A stretch of 64,000 bases of DNA, taken from the NCBI RefSeq assembly GCF_900169075.1, contig NZ_LT827013.1, positions 1-64,000 on the forward strand, written 5' to 3'. Below the pieces are notes generated by a model that ran no database searches, had not been told where the DNA came from, and worked only from the letters and a program-made list of their open reading frames with translations. Shown one piece after another: positions 31,017 to 39,030 of the stretch. Positions within the stretch are counted from its first letter, which is position 1, and each line of letters begins with the position of its first letter. The translations under genes and the position numbers were made by a program. The stretch comes from Chryseobacterium phocaeense. Its GTDB lineage: Bacteria; Bacteroidota; Bacteroidia; Flavobacteriales; Weeksellaceae.

Positions 31017-31721
31017 ATGGAAAAGCTGATCAGAGAGGTACGGATCCTGAAAATCTACGCCGTTTCCCTAACCGTTATATGCATTTTGTTCTTTTTCTTC
31101 GGTTTTAAAAATCAGAAATCCAACCAGCGTTTTGAAGAAATAGATGTGGAGCGGATCAATATTATTGAAAAAGACGGAACGCTGAAAATGACGATCAGTA
31201 ACAAAAGCCGGCAGCATCCCGGAATGTTCAATAAAAAAGACTTAAAACCCAGGGAAAGAGAAGCCGGAATGATTTTCTTCAATGAGCTCGGAGATGAATG
31301 CGGAGGGCTTGTATATGGTGCTGATAAAGAAGGTTCAGGAATGGTGTATTCGGTAGACCAGAGAAATACAGACCAGATTATGCAGTTGCAATACATGGAA
31401 GGAACAGGAGATCAAAAGAACAGGACGTATGGACTTAAGCTTTGGGACAGACCGGATAATTTCCCGATGGAAGAAATCATGAAGTTTGAAGATTCTTTAA
31501 AGAAACTCAATGACCCTGCGGCTTCAAAAAAAGCATATGCTAAACTTGGAAAAGAAGGCAAGCTTACCCGGGAAAGATTTTTTGCAGGCAAGACTGGCGA
31601 TGGAGATGTAGGCCTGTTTCTTAAAGATTCCAATGGAAAAATCCGTCTTAAAATTTATGTAGATAAAAGCAATCAGACCCATATTGACCAACTGGATGAA
31701 AACGGGAAGATTGTTCAATGA
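31017..31721 (+). CDS. Conserved membrane-anchored protein of unknown function
   Basis: 234 aa. A single N-terminal membrane segment (about 10-28, LKIYAVSLTVICILFFFFGF) is followed by a soluble region. It repeatedly has strand-Gly-strand patterns (ERINIIEKDGTLKMTISN, GDVGLFLKDSNGKIRLKIYVD) resembling small beta repeats. Last gene of the sigma factor unit, 24 nt after the DUF4252 gene and followed by a terminator. No family was identified. Confidence 0.75.
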   Translation: MEKLIREVRILKIYAVSLTVICILFFFFGFKNQKSNQRFEEIDVERINIIEKDGTLKMTISNKSRQHPGMFNKKDLKPREREAGMIFFNELGDECGGLVYGADKEGSGMVYSVDQRNTDQIMQLQYMEGTGDQKNRTYGLKLWDRPDNFPMEEIMKFEDSLKKLNDPAASKKAYAKLGKEGKLTRERFFAGKTGDGDVGLFLKDSNGKIRLKIYVDKSNQTHIDQLDENGKIVQ

Positions 31722-31774
31722 ATATAATAAGAAAACAAGTAGTTTCATACTCTACTAATTATTTTGTACAAGAG

Positions 31775-31802
31775 AACCGCTCCTTCAAAAGAGCGGTTTT
31801 TT
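31775..31802 (+). terminator. Terminator of the sigma factor operon
   Basis: AACCGCTC/GAGCGGTT stem, 8-nt loop, six T's. Confidence 0.88.
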
Positions 31803-31873
31803 GATTTAATTTATTGATTATTAATTTTTATTTAAACTATTAAAAAGGATTTTCATATCTCACCGAAATAACC

Positions 31874-31881
31874 TAATTTTG
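31874..31881 (+). promoter_or_regulatory. guaB -7 element
   Basis: TAATTTTG matches TAnnTTTG 14 nt before the ATG. The triplet 19 nt upstream is TTC rather than TTG. Confidence 0.55.
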
Positions 31882-31895
31882 CACAGAAAGTAAAG

Positions 31896-33356
31896 ATGTC
31901 TATTCATAACAAAATTGTAGAGACAGCCATCACTTTCGATGACGTTCTTCTAGTCCCTTCTTATTCAGAAGTTTTACCTAATCAGGTATCATTAAAATCA
32001 AGACTTACCGACAAAATCACGCTGAATGTTCCGATAGTTTCTGCTGCGATGGACACAGTTACTGAAGGAGATCTGGCCATTGCTCTGGCAAGAGTGGGAG
32101 GTTTAGGTTTCATCCATAAAAACATGACGATCGCTGAGCAGGCTGCACAGGTAAACCGGGTAAAGCGTTCAGAAAACGGAATGATCTCAGATCCAGTGAC
32201 CCTTTCAAAAGATCATACGCTGGGTCAGGCCAAGGAGACCATGGCCAAATATAAAATTTCCGGTCTTCCTGTAGTAGATGCCAATAATGTTCTGATCGGA
32301 ATTATTACCAACAGAGATGTAAAGTATCAGGAAAATCTTGATATGAAGGTGGAGGAGATCATGACCAAAGAAAACCTGATCACTTCCGATAAAAATACCA
32401 ACCTTGAAAAAGCGAAGGAAATTCTTCTGAAAAACAGAGTAGAGAAGCTTCCTATCGTAGACCAGGAAAATAAACTGGTTGGTCTGATCACAATCAAAGA
32501 TATTGATAACCAGCTTGAATATCCTAATGCCAACAAAGATGAAAACGGACGCCTGATTGTAGGAGCCGGAGTAGGCGTTGGAGAAGATACTTTGGACAGA
32601 ATTGCTGCTTTGGTGAAGGCCGGAGTAGATATTATCGGAATAGACTCTGCACACGGACATTCAAAAGGAGTTCTGGATAAAATCGCTGAAATCAGAAGAA
32701 CATATCCTGATCTTGATATTGTAGGTGGAAATATTGTAACGGCAGAAGCTGCCAGGGATCTTATTGAAGCTGGAGCAAACGTTCTTAAAGTTGGGGTAGG
32801 ACCTGGTTCTATCTGTACAACAAGAGTGGTTGCAGGAGTAGGGGTTCCGCAGTTATCAGCTATTTATAATGTATATGAATATGCGGCTTCCAAAAATGTA
32901 ACCGTAATTGCAGATGGTGGAATCAAGCTTTCCGGAGATATTGTAAAAGCAATTGCAAGCGGAGCGGGAGCAGTAATGTTAGGCTCACTGCTTGCAGGAA
33001 CCGATGAAGCTCCGGGAGAAGAAATTATCTTCCAGGGAAGAAAATTCAAATCTTACCAGGGGATGGGAAGTCTTTCTGCGATGAAGAGAGGAGGAAAAGA
33101 AAGATATTTCCAAAGTGAAGCCAAGAAATTTGTTCCGGAAGGAATTGAAGGAAGAGTACCACACAAAGGAAAACTGGAAGATGTAATTTTCCAGCTGACC
33201 GGAGGTCTGAGAGCAGGTATGGGATATTGTGGAGCCAAAGATATTGAAGCTTTACAAAAAGAAACAAAAATGGTCATGATTACAGGAAGTGGATTAAAAG
33301 AATCTCACCCGCATGATGTGATTATCACTCAGGAAGCTCCGAATTATTCTTTATAA
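31896..33356 (+). CDS. guaB: Inosine-5'-monophosphate dehydrogenase
   Basis: 486 aa, standard length. It oxidises IMP to XMP with NAD+, the committed step of GMP synthesis. The N-terminal [16 protein letters not shown], two CBS modules (about 95-210), the catalytic-Cys loop [15 protein letters not shown] and the flap near [17 protein letters not shown] are all present. Stand-alone gene with its own promoter and terminator; guaA is not adjacent. Confidence 0.97.
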   Translation: MSIHNKIVETAITFDDVLLVPSYSEVLPNQVSLKSRLTDKITLNVPIVSAAMDTVTEGDLAIALARVGGLGFIHKNMTIAEQAAQVNRVKRSENGMISDPVTLSKDHTLGQAKETMAKYKISGLPVVDANNVLIGIITNRDVKYQENLDMKVEEIMTKENLITSDKNTNLEKAKEILLKNRVEKLPIVDQENKLVGLITIKDIDNQLEYPNANKDENGRLIVGAGVGVGEDTLDRIAALVKAGVDIIGIDSAHGHSKGVLDKIAEIRRTYPDLDIVGGNIVTAEAARDLIEAGANVLKVGVGPGSICTTRVVAGVGVPQLSAIYNVYEYAASKNVTVIADGGIKLSGDIVKAIASGAGAVMLGSLLAGTDEAPGEEIIFQGRKFKSYQGMGSLSAMKRGGKERYFQSEAKKFVPEGIEGRVPHKGKLEDVIFQLTGGLRAGMGYCGAKDIEALQKETKMVMITGSGLKESHPHDVIITQEAPNYSL

Positions 33357-33380
33357 AGTTCTTACATTTAAAATACAAAA

Positions 33381-33419
33381 GAATCCGTCTCGCCCAATTG
33401 AAGTGAGGCGGATTCTTTT
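33381..33419 (+). terminator. guaB terminator
   Basis: GAATCCG/CGGATTC outer stem followed by TTTTA, about 25 nt past the guaB stop. The inner part pairs imperfectly. Confidence 0.7.
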
Positions 33420-33427
33420 ATTGATCA

Positions 33428-33625
33428 TCAGCTTACTTTTATAAAATTGAATCTGCGTTTAATGACACTATTCAGGAATCTGCCTTTTGATCTTGCCTCC
33501 CTGAACTTTTCAGAGATGCTTAGTGGTACATTGAGATAGTCATATACAGCGCCGGACTGATAAATAATTCTTAATATTTCAGTCTCCGGAAAATAAATAT
33601 AACTATTGACAACACTTGATGGCAT
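33428..33625 (-). CDS. KTSC-domain small protein
   Basis: 65 aa, the whole protein being one KTSC-like domain. It starts MPSSVVNSYIYFPETEILRI and has the GAVYDYLNVPLSI and RSKGRFLNSVIKRRF elements. KTSC proteins are small and widespread; their function is unclear, and some are fused to or sit beside nucleic-acid proteins. It lies between guaB and the AAA-M41 gene, on the same strand as the latter but separated from it by a terminator. Confidence 0.8.
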   Translation of the reverse strand: MPSSVVNSYIYFPETEILRIIYQSGAVYDYLNVPLSISEKFREARSKGRFLNSVIKRRFNFIKVS

Positions 33626-33652
33626 ATCATGTATTGAGCAAAAAATATTCCT

Positions 33653-33682
33653 AAAAAAAACCTTTCAGAAGTAGCTGAAAGG
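33653..33682 (-). terminator. Terminator of the DUF4407/AAA-M41 unit
   Basis: CCTTTCAG/CTGAAAGG stem with a 6-nt loop followed by eight T's on the minus strand, about 28 nt past the stop at 33710. Confidence 0.88.
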
Positions 33683-33709
33683 TTAGAATTTGTAACACTG
33701 TTTTTTTAA

Positions 33710-35572
33710 CTATTGGCCAAGCATTTTATGGTAATGGGCAATGTGAAGATACCCCTCCTCTTTAATACTTACTTCCAGATGATGTTTTCTGGCGGTTTCA
33801 TAGATCTCTTTTGGCAGCATACTTCCTTTTTTACTCAGCTCAATGCTCATATCTTTCAGAAGATCCAGATGAAGGATAAGATCTTCTCTTGTCTTTTTAG
33901 CGAGATCCTGAATCAGTTTTTCAATCTTTTTATCTGTAATATCATGGCGCATGCGGTACGGATATTCTTCAAAGCTGTATACCGCCTGGTATTCCTCATC
34001 AAAGCCGTATTTTCTGATATAATCCGTGGCCAGGATGCTAGCCTGCTCGCGGTCATGGCTTCTTCCGATACTTGCATTATTTTCTCCGAATACAATTTCT
34101 TCCGCAATTCCTCCAGCAAGATAAATTTTAATCCGGTCCAGAAGACTTTCCTTTGTATCGTGAATCTGATGTGGAAAAGTAAATCCTGCGGCATAGCTGC
34201 TGGCTACCTTACTCTTAAGCTGGAGTGGGGCAAAACCGGTATAAAGCATATAAGAAACAGCATGCCCGCATTCATGAACGCTGATATTGGCCACTGCATC
34301 CTCCTGGTTAGACTGGCGTATGCGGTCTATTCTTCCCGTGTACGGAATTTCAATGATGCGTGTGCCCACTTTTGCGGAAATCACTTTCTTGTTAACAAGA
34401 TAATCTATTTCTATGGTTGTATCCTCATGGATGATGGCCTCAAAAAGAAACTTGCTGAGGTTGGTATCCAGAATATCCACAACACTGCTGAATACCGGAC
34501 GTACACCCTGAACAGGAAAAACGCCGTTTCTGTAGATCAGTTCATTGATATTTTTACTGATTTTTAAACCAATTCCGAATTTTGATTTGGTCTTGGTTTT
34601 AAGATGATTGATCTCCCGCTGTACCAGTTGCTGGAAATCCTCCGTCTTCAGTGAAAAATAAATCAGATGGATATTCCCGAATCGGGCCACCTGCTCCGGC
34701 CGGAACTTTTTGGAAAGTGCATTTTTAATATCAACCACGGTGATCTTTTTCGTAAATGCATGATAAATGTTGGCATCCACATCCGCTTCACTGGTTTCAT
34801 GGGACATCTGAAAGGCCTCATCCAGATTTCCGCTGATGATGATTAGCATCTTACTGTAATTTACGGGCTCATAGATCTTTTTTTCTTTCTGCTTTTTCAG
34901 AATCAGCTTGATCATATCTTCCTCTTTCATGTCAATAATGCTCATGACATCATCATCCATGCTGAGGTATTTTTTCAGCTCTTTGGCATCCCAGAGATTA
35001 AGGTACGGATTTTCGTCCATTTCCGTTTCTCCGTTCTGCTTCCGGCGTTCATTTTCTTTTTTTCGTAAGAGGAAGGAGAGCAGGTAGTGCTCAAGATCAT
35101 CCCGTTCTCTTCTGCTTAGCCGTCCGTCACTTAAAAGCTCCCAGAAATCTGTAAATCTTGTCTGCGGAACCGGAGTTCCATCAGGCCCAAGTGTGTGGAA
35201 CCTCTGGATCTCATCAAAGAGAACAATACTGGGTTTTTCATCATTAAGGCGGTTGTTTTGGAAAATATCGGAAACGCTTTTACTCCAGGTGGTTTCATCA
35301 CTATTGCTCAGCTCTATTTCCACAAATCGGTTTTGAAATTCCAGAAATCTGATGGTTTTTCTTACCAGATCTGTTTTGCCCACACCGGTCATACCCCATA
35401 GATTGATTATTACGGGGCGGGTCAGGATTTCCGGCATCAGGTACCAGATCTGGATGTATTCCATTAAATCATCAATAATCTTATCAATTCCGATGAATTC
35501 TTTTTTCAGGAATATTTTGCAGTCGTCCAGCTTTTTCTTTTTCTTCCGGATCTCTTCTTTATCAATAATCAT
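33710..35572 (-). CDS. Clp-type AAA+ ATPase fused to an M41 (FtsH-type) zinc protease
   Basis: 620 aa with no membrane segment. The N-terminal motor has Walker A GMTGVGKT (60-67) and Walker B IVLFDE (116-121). It also has FRPEQVARFG, matching the Clp arginine-finger region (R297), and GVRPV, matching the Clp sensor-2 GARP motif (R358). These are Clp/HCLR-type features, unlike FtsH's own AAA module. The C-terminal domain has HECGH (433-437), the M41 zinc motif, and a third ligand Asp in SHDREQASILATDYIRKYGF (D507). It should unfold and degrade proteins in an ATP-driven way. Co-transcribed after the DUF4407 membrane protein (14-nt gap), which may anchor or recruit it. Residues 145-240 form a charged insert. 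Confidence 0.85.
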   Translation of the reverse strand: MIIDKEEIRKKKKKLDDCKIFLKKEFIGIDKIIDDLMEYIQIWYLMPEILTRPVIINLWGMTGVGKTDLVRKTIRFLEFQNRFVEIELSNSDETTWSKSVSDIFQNNRLNDEKPSIVLFDEIQRFHTLGPDGTPVPQTRFTDFWELLSDGRLSRRERDDLEHYLLSFLLRKKENERRKQNGETEMDENPYLNLWDAKELKKYLSMDDDVMSIIDMKEEDMIKLILKKQKEKKIYEPVNYSKMLIIISGNLDEAFQMSHETSEADVDANIYHAFTKKITVVDIKNALSKKFRPEQVARFGNIHLIYFSLKTEDFQQLVQREINHLKTKTKSKFGIGLKISKNINELIYRNGVFPVQGVRPVFSSVVDILDTNLSKFLFEAIIHEDTTIEIDYLVNKKVISAKVGTRIIEIPYTGRIDRIRQSNQEDAVANISVHECGHAVSYMLYTGFAPLQLKSKVASSYAAGFTFPHQIHDTKESLLDRIKIYLAGGIAEEIVFGENNASIGRSHDREQASILATDYIRKYGFDEEYQAVYSFEEYPYRMRHDITDKKIEKLIQDLAKKTREDLILHLDLLKDMSIELSKKGSMLPKEIYETARKHHLEVSIKEEGYLHIAHYHKMLGQ

Positions 35573-35586
35573 GCGTGAAAATTACG

Positions 35587-36657
35587 CTATTTTTTTAAAT
35601 TATCCTTAAAATCATCAATCCTGAAATCAGTCATCGCATTTCCTTTTTCTATTTTTTCCTTTGAATACAGCCTGAAATCATTTTCTGTCTTTTCTAAAAG
35701 ATGATCATAAGGTCCTACATGTGAGATCAGTTTAACCAGTACCGGGGATATTTCAAGGCAGATGAAGAGTCCCATGATAAAGGCTGCTGCCAGTCCTATG
35801 ATCGCTGAGTTTTTTCCAAGCTCGTCCAGGGCCTGAAGTCGCGCTGCAAATCCGTTGAATTTATCTTCAAAAGTTTCGGAAGACTTTCTTTCGGTTTCCA
35901 GGTTGGTATAGACTTTGGAAATTTCTTTATCTAAATATTCCAGCCTTGGACCATTTTGCTTTTGAAAGTTTTCAAGGTCCTGGCGGCGTTGCTCCTTCAG
36001 TTCCTGCTTACGTTTTGCATTAGGCCCGTAGCCTTCTTTTCCACTGGTCAGTCCGGATTGTTTTCCGAGGATTTCTTTCTCAAGCTCCACAGCAGCGGAA
36101 TCATATGCTCTTTGGTACTGAATGGTTTTTTCAGCGATCTGTTTCTTTTCTGCCTCAAAAGGGCCGCTCTGTTGCAGAATCCTGCCGCTCATTTCACCCT
36201 GAAGCTGTTTTTTGTTTCTCTGGATAATGGTGTTCAGCTGCTTATTAACTTCTTTCTCAAAAATTTTAAGCTCAAGTGGTTTTGAAATAATAATTCCAAG
36301 GAATGTAGCCAGAATCAGACGGGGAATAGCCATAAGAATCTGGTTCCACCATGTGCCTGTTTTTTTGATAGAGGAGACAATGTAACGGTCAAGATTGAAG
36401 ATCATGAGTCCCCAGAGGATCCCAAATCCCACGGAAGTCCATATATTATCAAATACAGTATACATGGCATAGCCTGCAGAAAGGGTAGCAAATACAGCGG
36501 TGAATAAGACAATACCTCCGATTCCGGAAAATTTATTCCACTCGCTTGGGGTTTTTCGTAAAATATGAATATTTCCTCCGGAGCATACCATAAGAAACTT
36601 CTGGAACCAGTTTATTTTGTGATTCGTTTGATTTATAGATTGTTGGTTTGTTTTCAT
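35587..36657 (-). CDS. DUF4407-family membrane protein with long coiled coil
   Basis: 356 aa from the ATG at 36657. The longer reading begins with a TTG that lies inside a TACATTTG -7 box, so I rejected it. Two membrane segments lie at about 45-70 and 73-90, followed by the DUF4407 signature FNLDRYIV. A third lies at about 110-128. A charged coiled-coil stretch follows (about 130-280, KQLNTIIQRNKKQLQGEMSG onward), then a final membrane segment near 285-308. The coiled coil probably projects from the membrane. The function of DUF4407 is unknown to me. It forms a two-gene unit with the AAA-M41 protease. Confidence 0.8.
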   Translation of the reverse strand: MKTNQQSINQTNHKINWFQKFLMVCSGGNIHILRKTPSEWNKFSGIGGIVLFTAVFATLSAGYAMYTVFDNIWTSVGFGILWGLMIFNLDRYIVSSIKKTGTWWNQILMAIPRLILATFLGIIISKPLELKIFEKEVNKQLNTIIQRNKKQLQGEMSGRILQQSGPFEAEKKQIAEKTIQYQRAYDSAAVELEKEILGKQSGLTSGKEGYGPNAKRKQELKEQRRQDLENFQKQNGPRLEYLDKEISKVYTNLETERKSSETFEDKFNGFAARLQALDELGKNSAIIGLAAAFIMGLFICLEISPVLVKLISHVGPYDHLLEKTENDFRLYSKEKIEKGNAMTDFRIDDFKDNLKK

Positions 36658-36672
36658 CAGTGAAAATTTGTA

Positions 36673-36680
36673 CAAATGTA
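36673..36680 (-). promoter_or_regulatory. -7 element of the DUF4407/AAA-M41 unit
   Basis: TACATTTG on the minus strand, with TTG 16 nt further upstream (36697-36699). Predicted leader of about 9 nt to the ATG at 36657, which supports that start. Confidence 0.5.
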
Positions 36681-36844
36681 GTACTAAAAATCATACCAAT
36701 GTAAAAGATAGTATTATGTTTTGCCAAGTAATTGGGTATTTTAATTTAATATCTTGTCTTTCAGTTTTTTAAATTTCAAAAGAATCGGGAATTTGAATTT
36801 TATATTTTTTATAAATTTAGTTTATCGTTTTATTAAATAATATT

Positions 36845-36852
36845 TATATTTG
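36845..36852 (+). promoter_or_regulatory. -7 element of the M43 protease gene
   Basis: TATATTTG matches TAnnTTTG and gives a leader of about 23 nt. The -33 position reads TTA. Confidence 0.5.
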
Positions 36853-36881
36853 CAGCGAATTAATCAAAATATATTTGTAAA

Positions 36882-38777
36882 ATGAATAAAATAAGTATTC
36901 TTTCCCTTCTTTTTTTGTTTTTTAATTCTTTTGCGCAAAACACGGAACATTTCTGTGGTTTTGATGAAGAAATGCGAAAAATGGACATCAAATTTCCTGA
37001 ATTAAAGAAAAACAGAGAAGAGGTAGAAGCAAGGTTAAGAAATATGGACAAGCAGTCTTTTCTTAACAAAGTGGGCGGAACTACTGGTTGGAACGGCTTG
37101 TATACAGGGCAGACTTTTGAAATCCCGATTGTAGTACACGTTATTGAATCGAGTGCGGCAGCTAATTCAAACCTGGCTCTGACGGATCAGGAGATCATCA
37201 ATTGGATCGACAGAGCTAATAGAATGTACGCAACTACTTATGGTAACGGATTTTATCCTGAAGGTAACGGAGCTACAGGAGGAAATGTTATTCCTTTCAA
37301 GCTGGTACTGGCTAAGAGAGCCCCGAATTGTGAAGCTACCAACGGAATTATAAGATATAACGGGAGTACCATTCCTCTATATGATACAAGAGGGGTAAAG
37401 TCTTCAGCTTCCGGTAACGGAGCAAGTGACAGCCAGATTAAAACGTTGGCACCACACTGGCCTGAAACGTCTTATTTCAATATTTATATCGTTATTGGAT
37501 TTAATGGGCAACAACAGTTTTCAGACGGTTTGATGGGATATGCAAGATTCCCTGAAAGTTACGATTACTTTTATGAAAGCTTCATGAAGGTGGCTACGGT
37601 TAAAAACCAGCATGATACAACACTTACTCACGAGTTGGGCCACGCTTTTGGTCTATATCATACTTTTGAGGGTATTAATTATACCAGTCAGACGACATGC
37701 CCTGTGAATAATAACTGTGCGACAGATGGCGACAGAGTATGTGATACCTCTCCATCCAGAAGTATGTATGGAGTAGCAGTTCCAAACAATACAAGTGTTG
37801 ATCCCTGCACAAGCCAAAATTATGACGGAACACAATATAATGTGATGAACTATACCAATTCTAACCGCAAGTTTACTGAAGGACAAAGGGACAGAGCAAT
37901 TATGTTGATGATGGAGTATAGAAAAAACCTGATCAATTCTACAGCAGGACAGGCTCCGGGAACAGTTATAACATCTCCGGTTTCAATTATTGCGGCACAG
38001 TGTAACCCAACAGGAATTGCCAATCCGTCTAATAATAATTTTGGAATAGGAGCTACAAGAGTACAGTTTGGAAGTATAAACAGTACCACCAACGGATATG
38101 ATTCTGATGAAACAACTCCTAAATTCTATGATGATTATTCTGCAGCCACGTGTATCAGACCGGCCTATTATACAGATATTCCTTCTTCTGCAGGTACAGA
38201 ATTAAAGGTTACGTATGATAATGGATTTAACCAGGCGGATAAGTTTAAAACAAAAGTATGGATTGACTATAACAATAACGGAACATTTGAGGATACGGAA
38301 CTGGTTGTTAATAATTTATCAGCAACTGTTGCATCCGGAGGAAGAAGAGTTGTGACTGTAAGTGTTACTCCTCCTGCTACTGCAGTTACCAATACCTATT
38401 TAAGAATGAGGGTTGCTGTGGATGCAGCGACATATAATTCGGCCGTTCTTCCGGATATTACTCCATGTTCGCAGGTTCAGTACGGGCAGGTGGAAGACTA
38501 TGCAGTAAGGATAACAGGAGCATTAGCAACTGCCGATATAAAAAATAATACCGCTGAATCTAAAATTGTTTATCTCAAATCTGAAAATAAACTGAAGTTA
38601 ACCGGTAATGCAATTTTTGGAGATTATCAGATCTATGATATGAGCGGTAAGCTCATCCAGAAAGGAAACGTTAAAACTAACGAGGTCCAGATTGAAAGAG
38701 CTCTTCCAAAAGGAACATTTATGATCACCTTTACGGATAAAAATAAAAAAGAATCAAAGAAGTTTTTAAATAATTAA
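36882..38777 (+). CDS. Secreted M43-family zinc metalloprotease with GEVED and T9SS sorting domains
   Basis: 631 aa. A signal peptide (1-18, ending SFAQ) is followed by a propeptide-like region. The M43 catalytic domain has HELGHAFGLYH (zinc ligands H250, H254, H260) and a Met-turn in YNVMNYTN. A GEVED domain follows (about 400-545, KVWIDYNNNGTFED and YGQVEDYAVRI). The last 80 residues (YQIYDMSGKLIQKG, LPKGTFMITF) are a type A T9SS sorting domain, so it is exported by type IX secretion to the surface or medium. M43 proteases degrade extracellular proteins. It has its own promoter and terminator. Confidence 0.93.
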   Translation: MNKISILSLLFLFFNSFAQNTEHFCGFDEEMRKMDIKFPELKKNREEVEARLRNMDKQSFLNKVGGTTGWNGLYTGQTFEIPIVVHVIESSAAANSNLALTDQEIINWIDRANRMYATTYGNGFYPEGNGATGGNVIPFKLVLAKRAPNCEATNGIIRYNGSTIPLYDTRGVKSSASGNGASDSQIKTLAPHWPETSYFNIYIVIGFNGQQQFSDGLMGYARFPESYDYFYESFMKVATVKNQHDTTLTHELGHAFGLYHTFEGINYTSQTTCPVNNNCATDGDRVCDTSPSRSMYGVAVPNNTSVDPCTSQNYDGTQYNVMNYTNSNRKFTEGQRDRAIMLMMEYRKNLINSTAGQAPGTVITSPVSIIAAQCNPTGIANPSNNNFGIGATRVQFGSINSTTNGYDSDETTPKFYDDYSAATCIRPAYYTDIPSSAGTELKVTYDNGFNQADKFKTKVWIDYNNNGTFEDTELVVNNLSATVASGGRRVVTVSVTPPATAVTNTYLRMRVAVDAATYNSAVLPDITPCSQVQYGQVEDYAVRITGALATADIKNNTAESKIVYLKSENKLKLTGNAIFGDYQIYDMSGKLIQKGNVKTNEVQIERALPKGTFMITFTDKNKKESKKFLNN

Positions 38778-38800
38778 AATCAGAATTTTTTGAAGAATGA

Positions 38801-38826
38801 AAGCCCCTTGACTGGGGCTTTTTTTG
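38801..38826 (+). terminator. Terminator of the M43 protease gene
   Basis: AAGCCCC/GGGGCTT stem, 6-nt loop, long T run. The gap 38827-39030 otherwise holds only the next promoter. Confidence 0.88.
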
Positions 38827-38954
38827 TTCGTTAAATATGGGGAAAAATACGTCAGGTTGTGTCGCTTTGCCTGAATACCTTTGTCTTGCTGAGGTAAAAA
38901 ATGGAAAATACACCAACCAGTGATATTATATATATTAAATCTCAACAAAGAGAT

Positions 38955-38983
38955 TTGTGGTATGTTAAAAAAGGTTAAATTTA
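38955..38983 (+). promoter_or_regulatory. Promoter of the propeller/Rhs operon
   Basis: TTG at 38955-38957, 18-nt spacer, TAAATTTA at 38976-38983 (one mismatch to TAnnTTTG). Leader of about 40 nt to the ATG at 39031. Confidence 0.45.
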
Positions 38984-39030
38984 CCGTGGAAATTATAAAA
39001 ACTAATCTTAAAAATAAAAAAACATAACAG

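Noticed and set aside
33713..34567. 284-codon plus-strand open frame
   Set aside because: It lies wholly antisense to the AAA-M41 gene, whose motifs are clear. The translated product has no recognisable domain.
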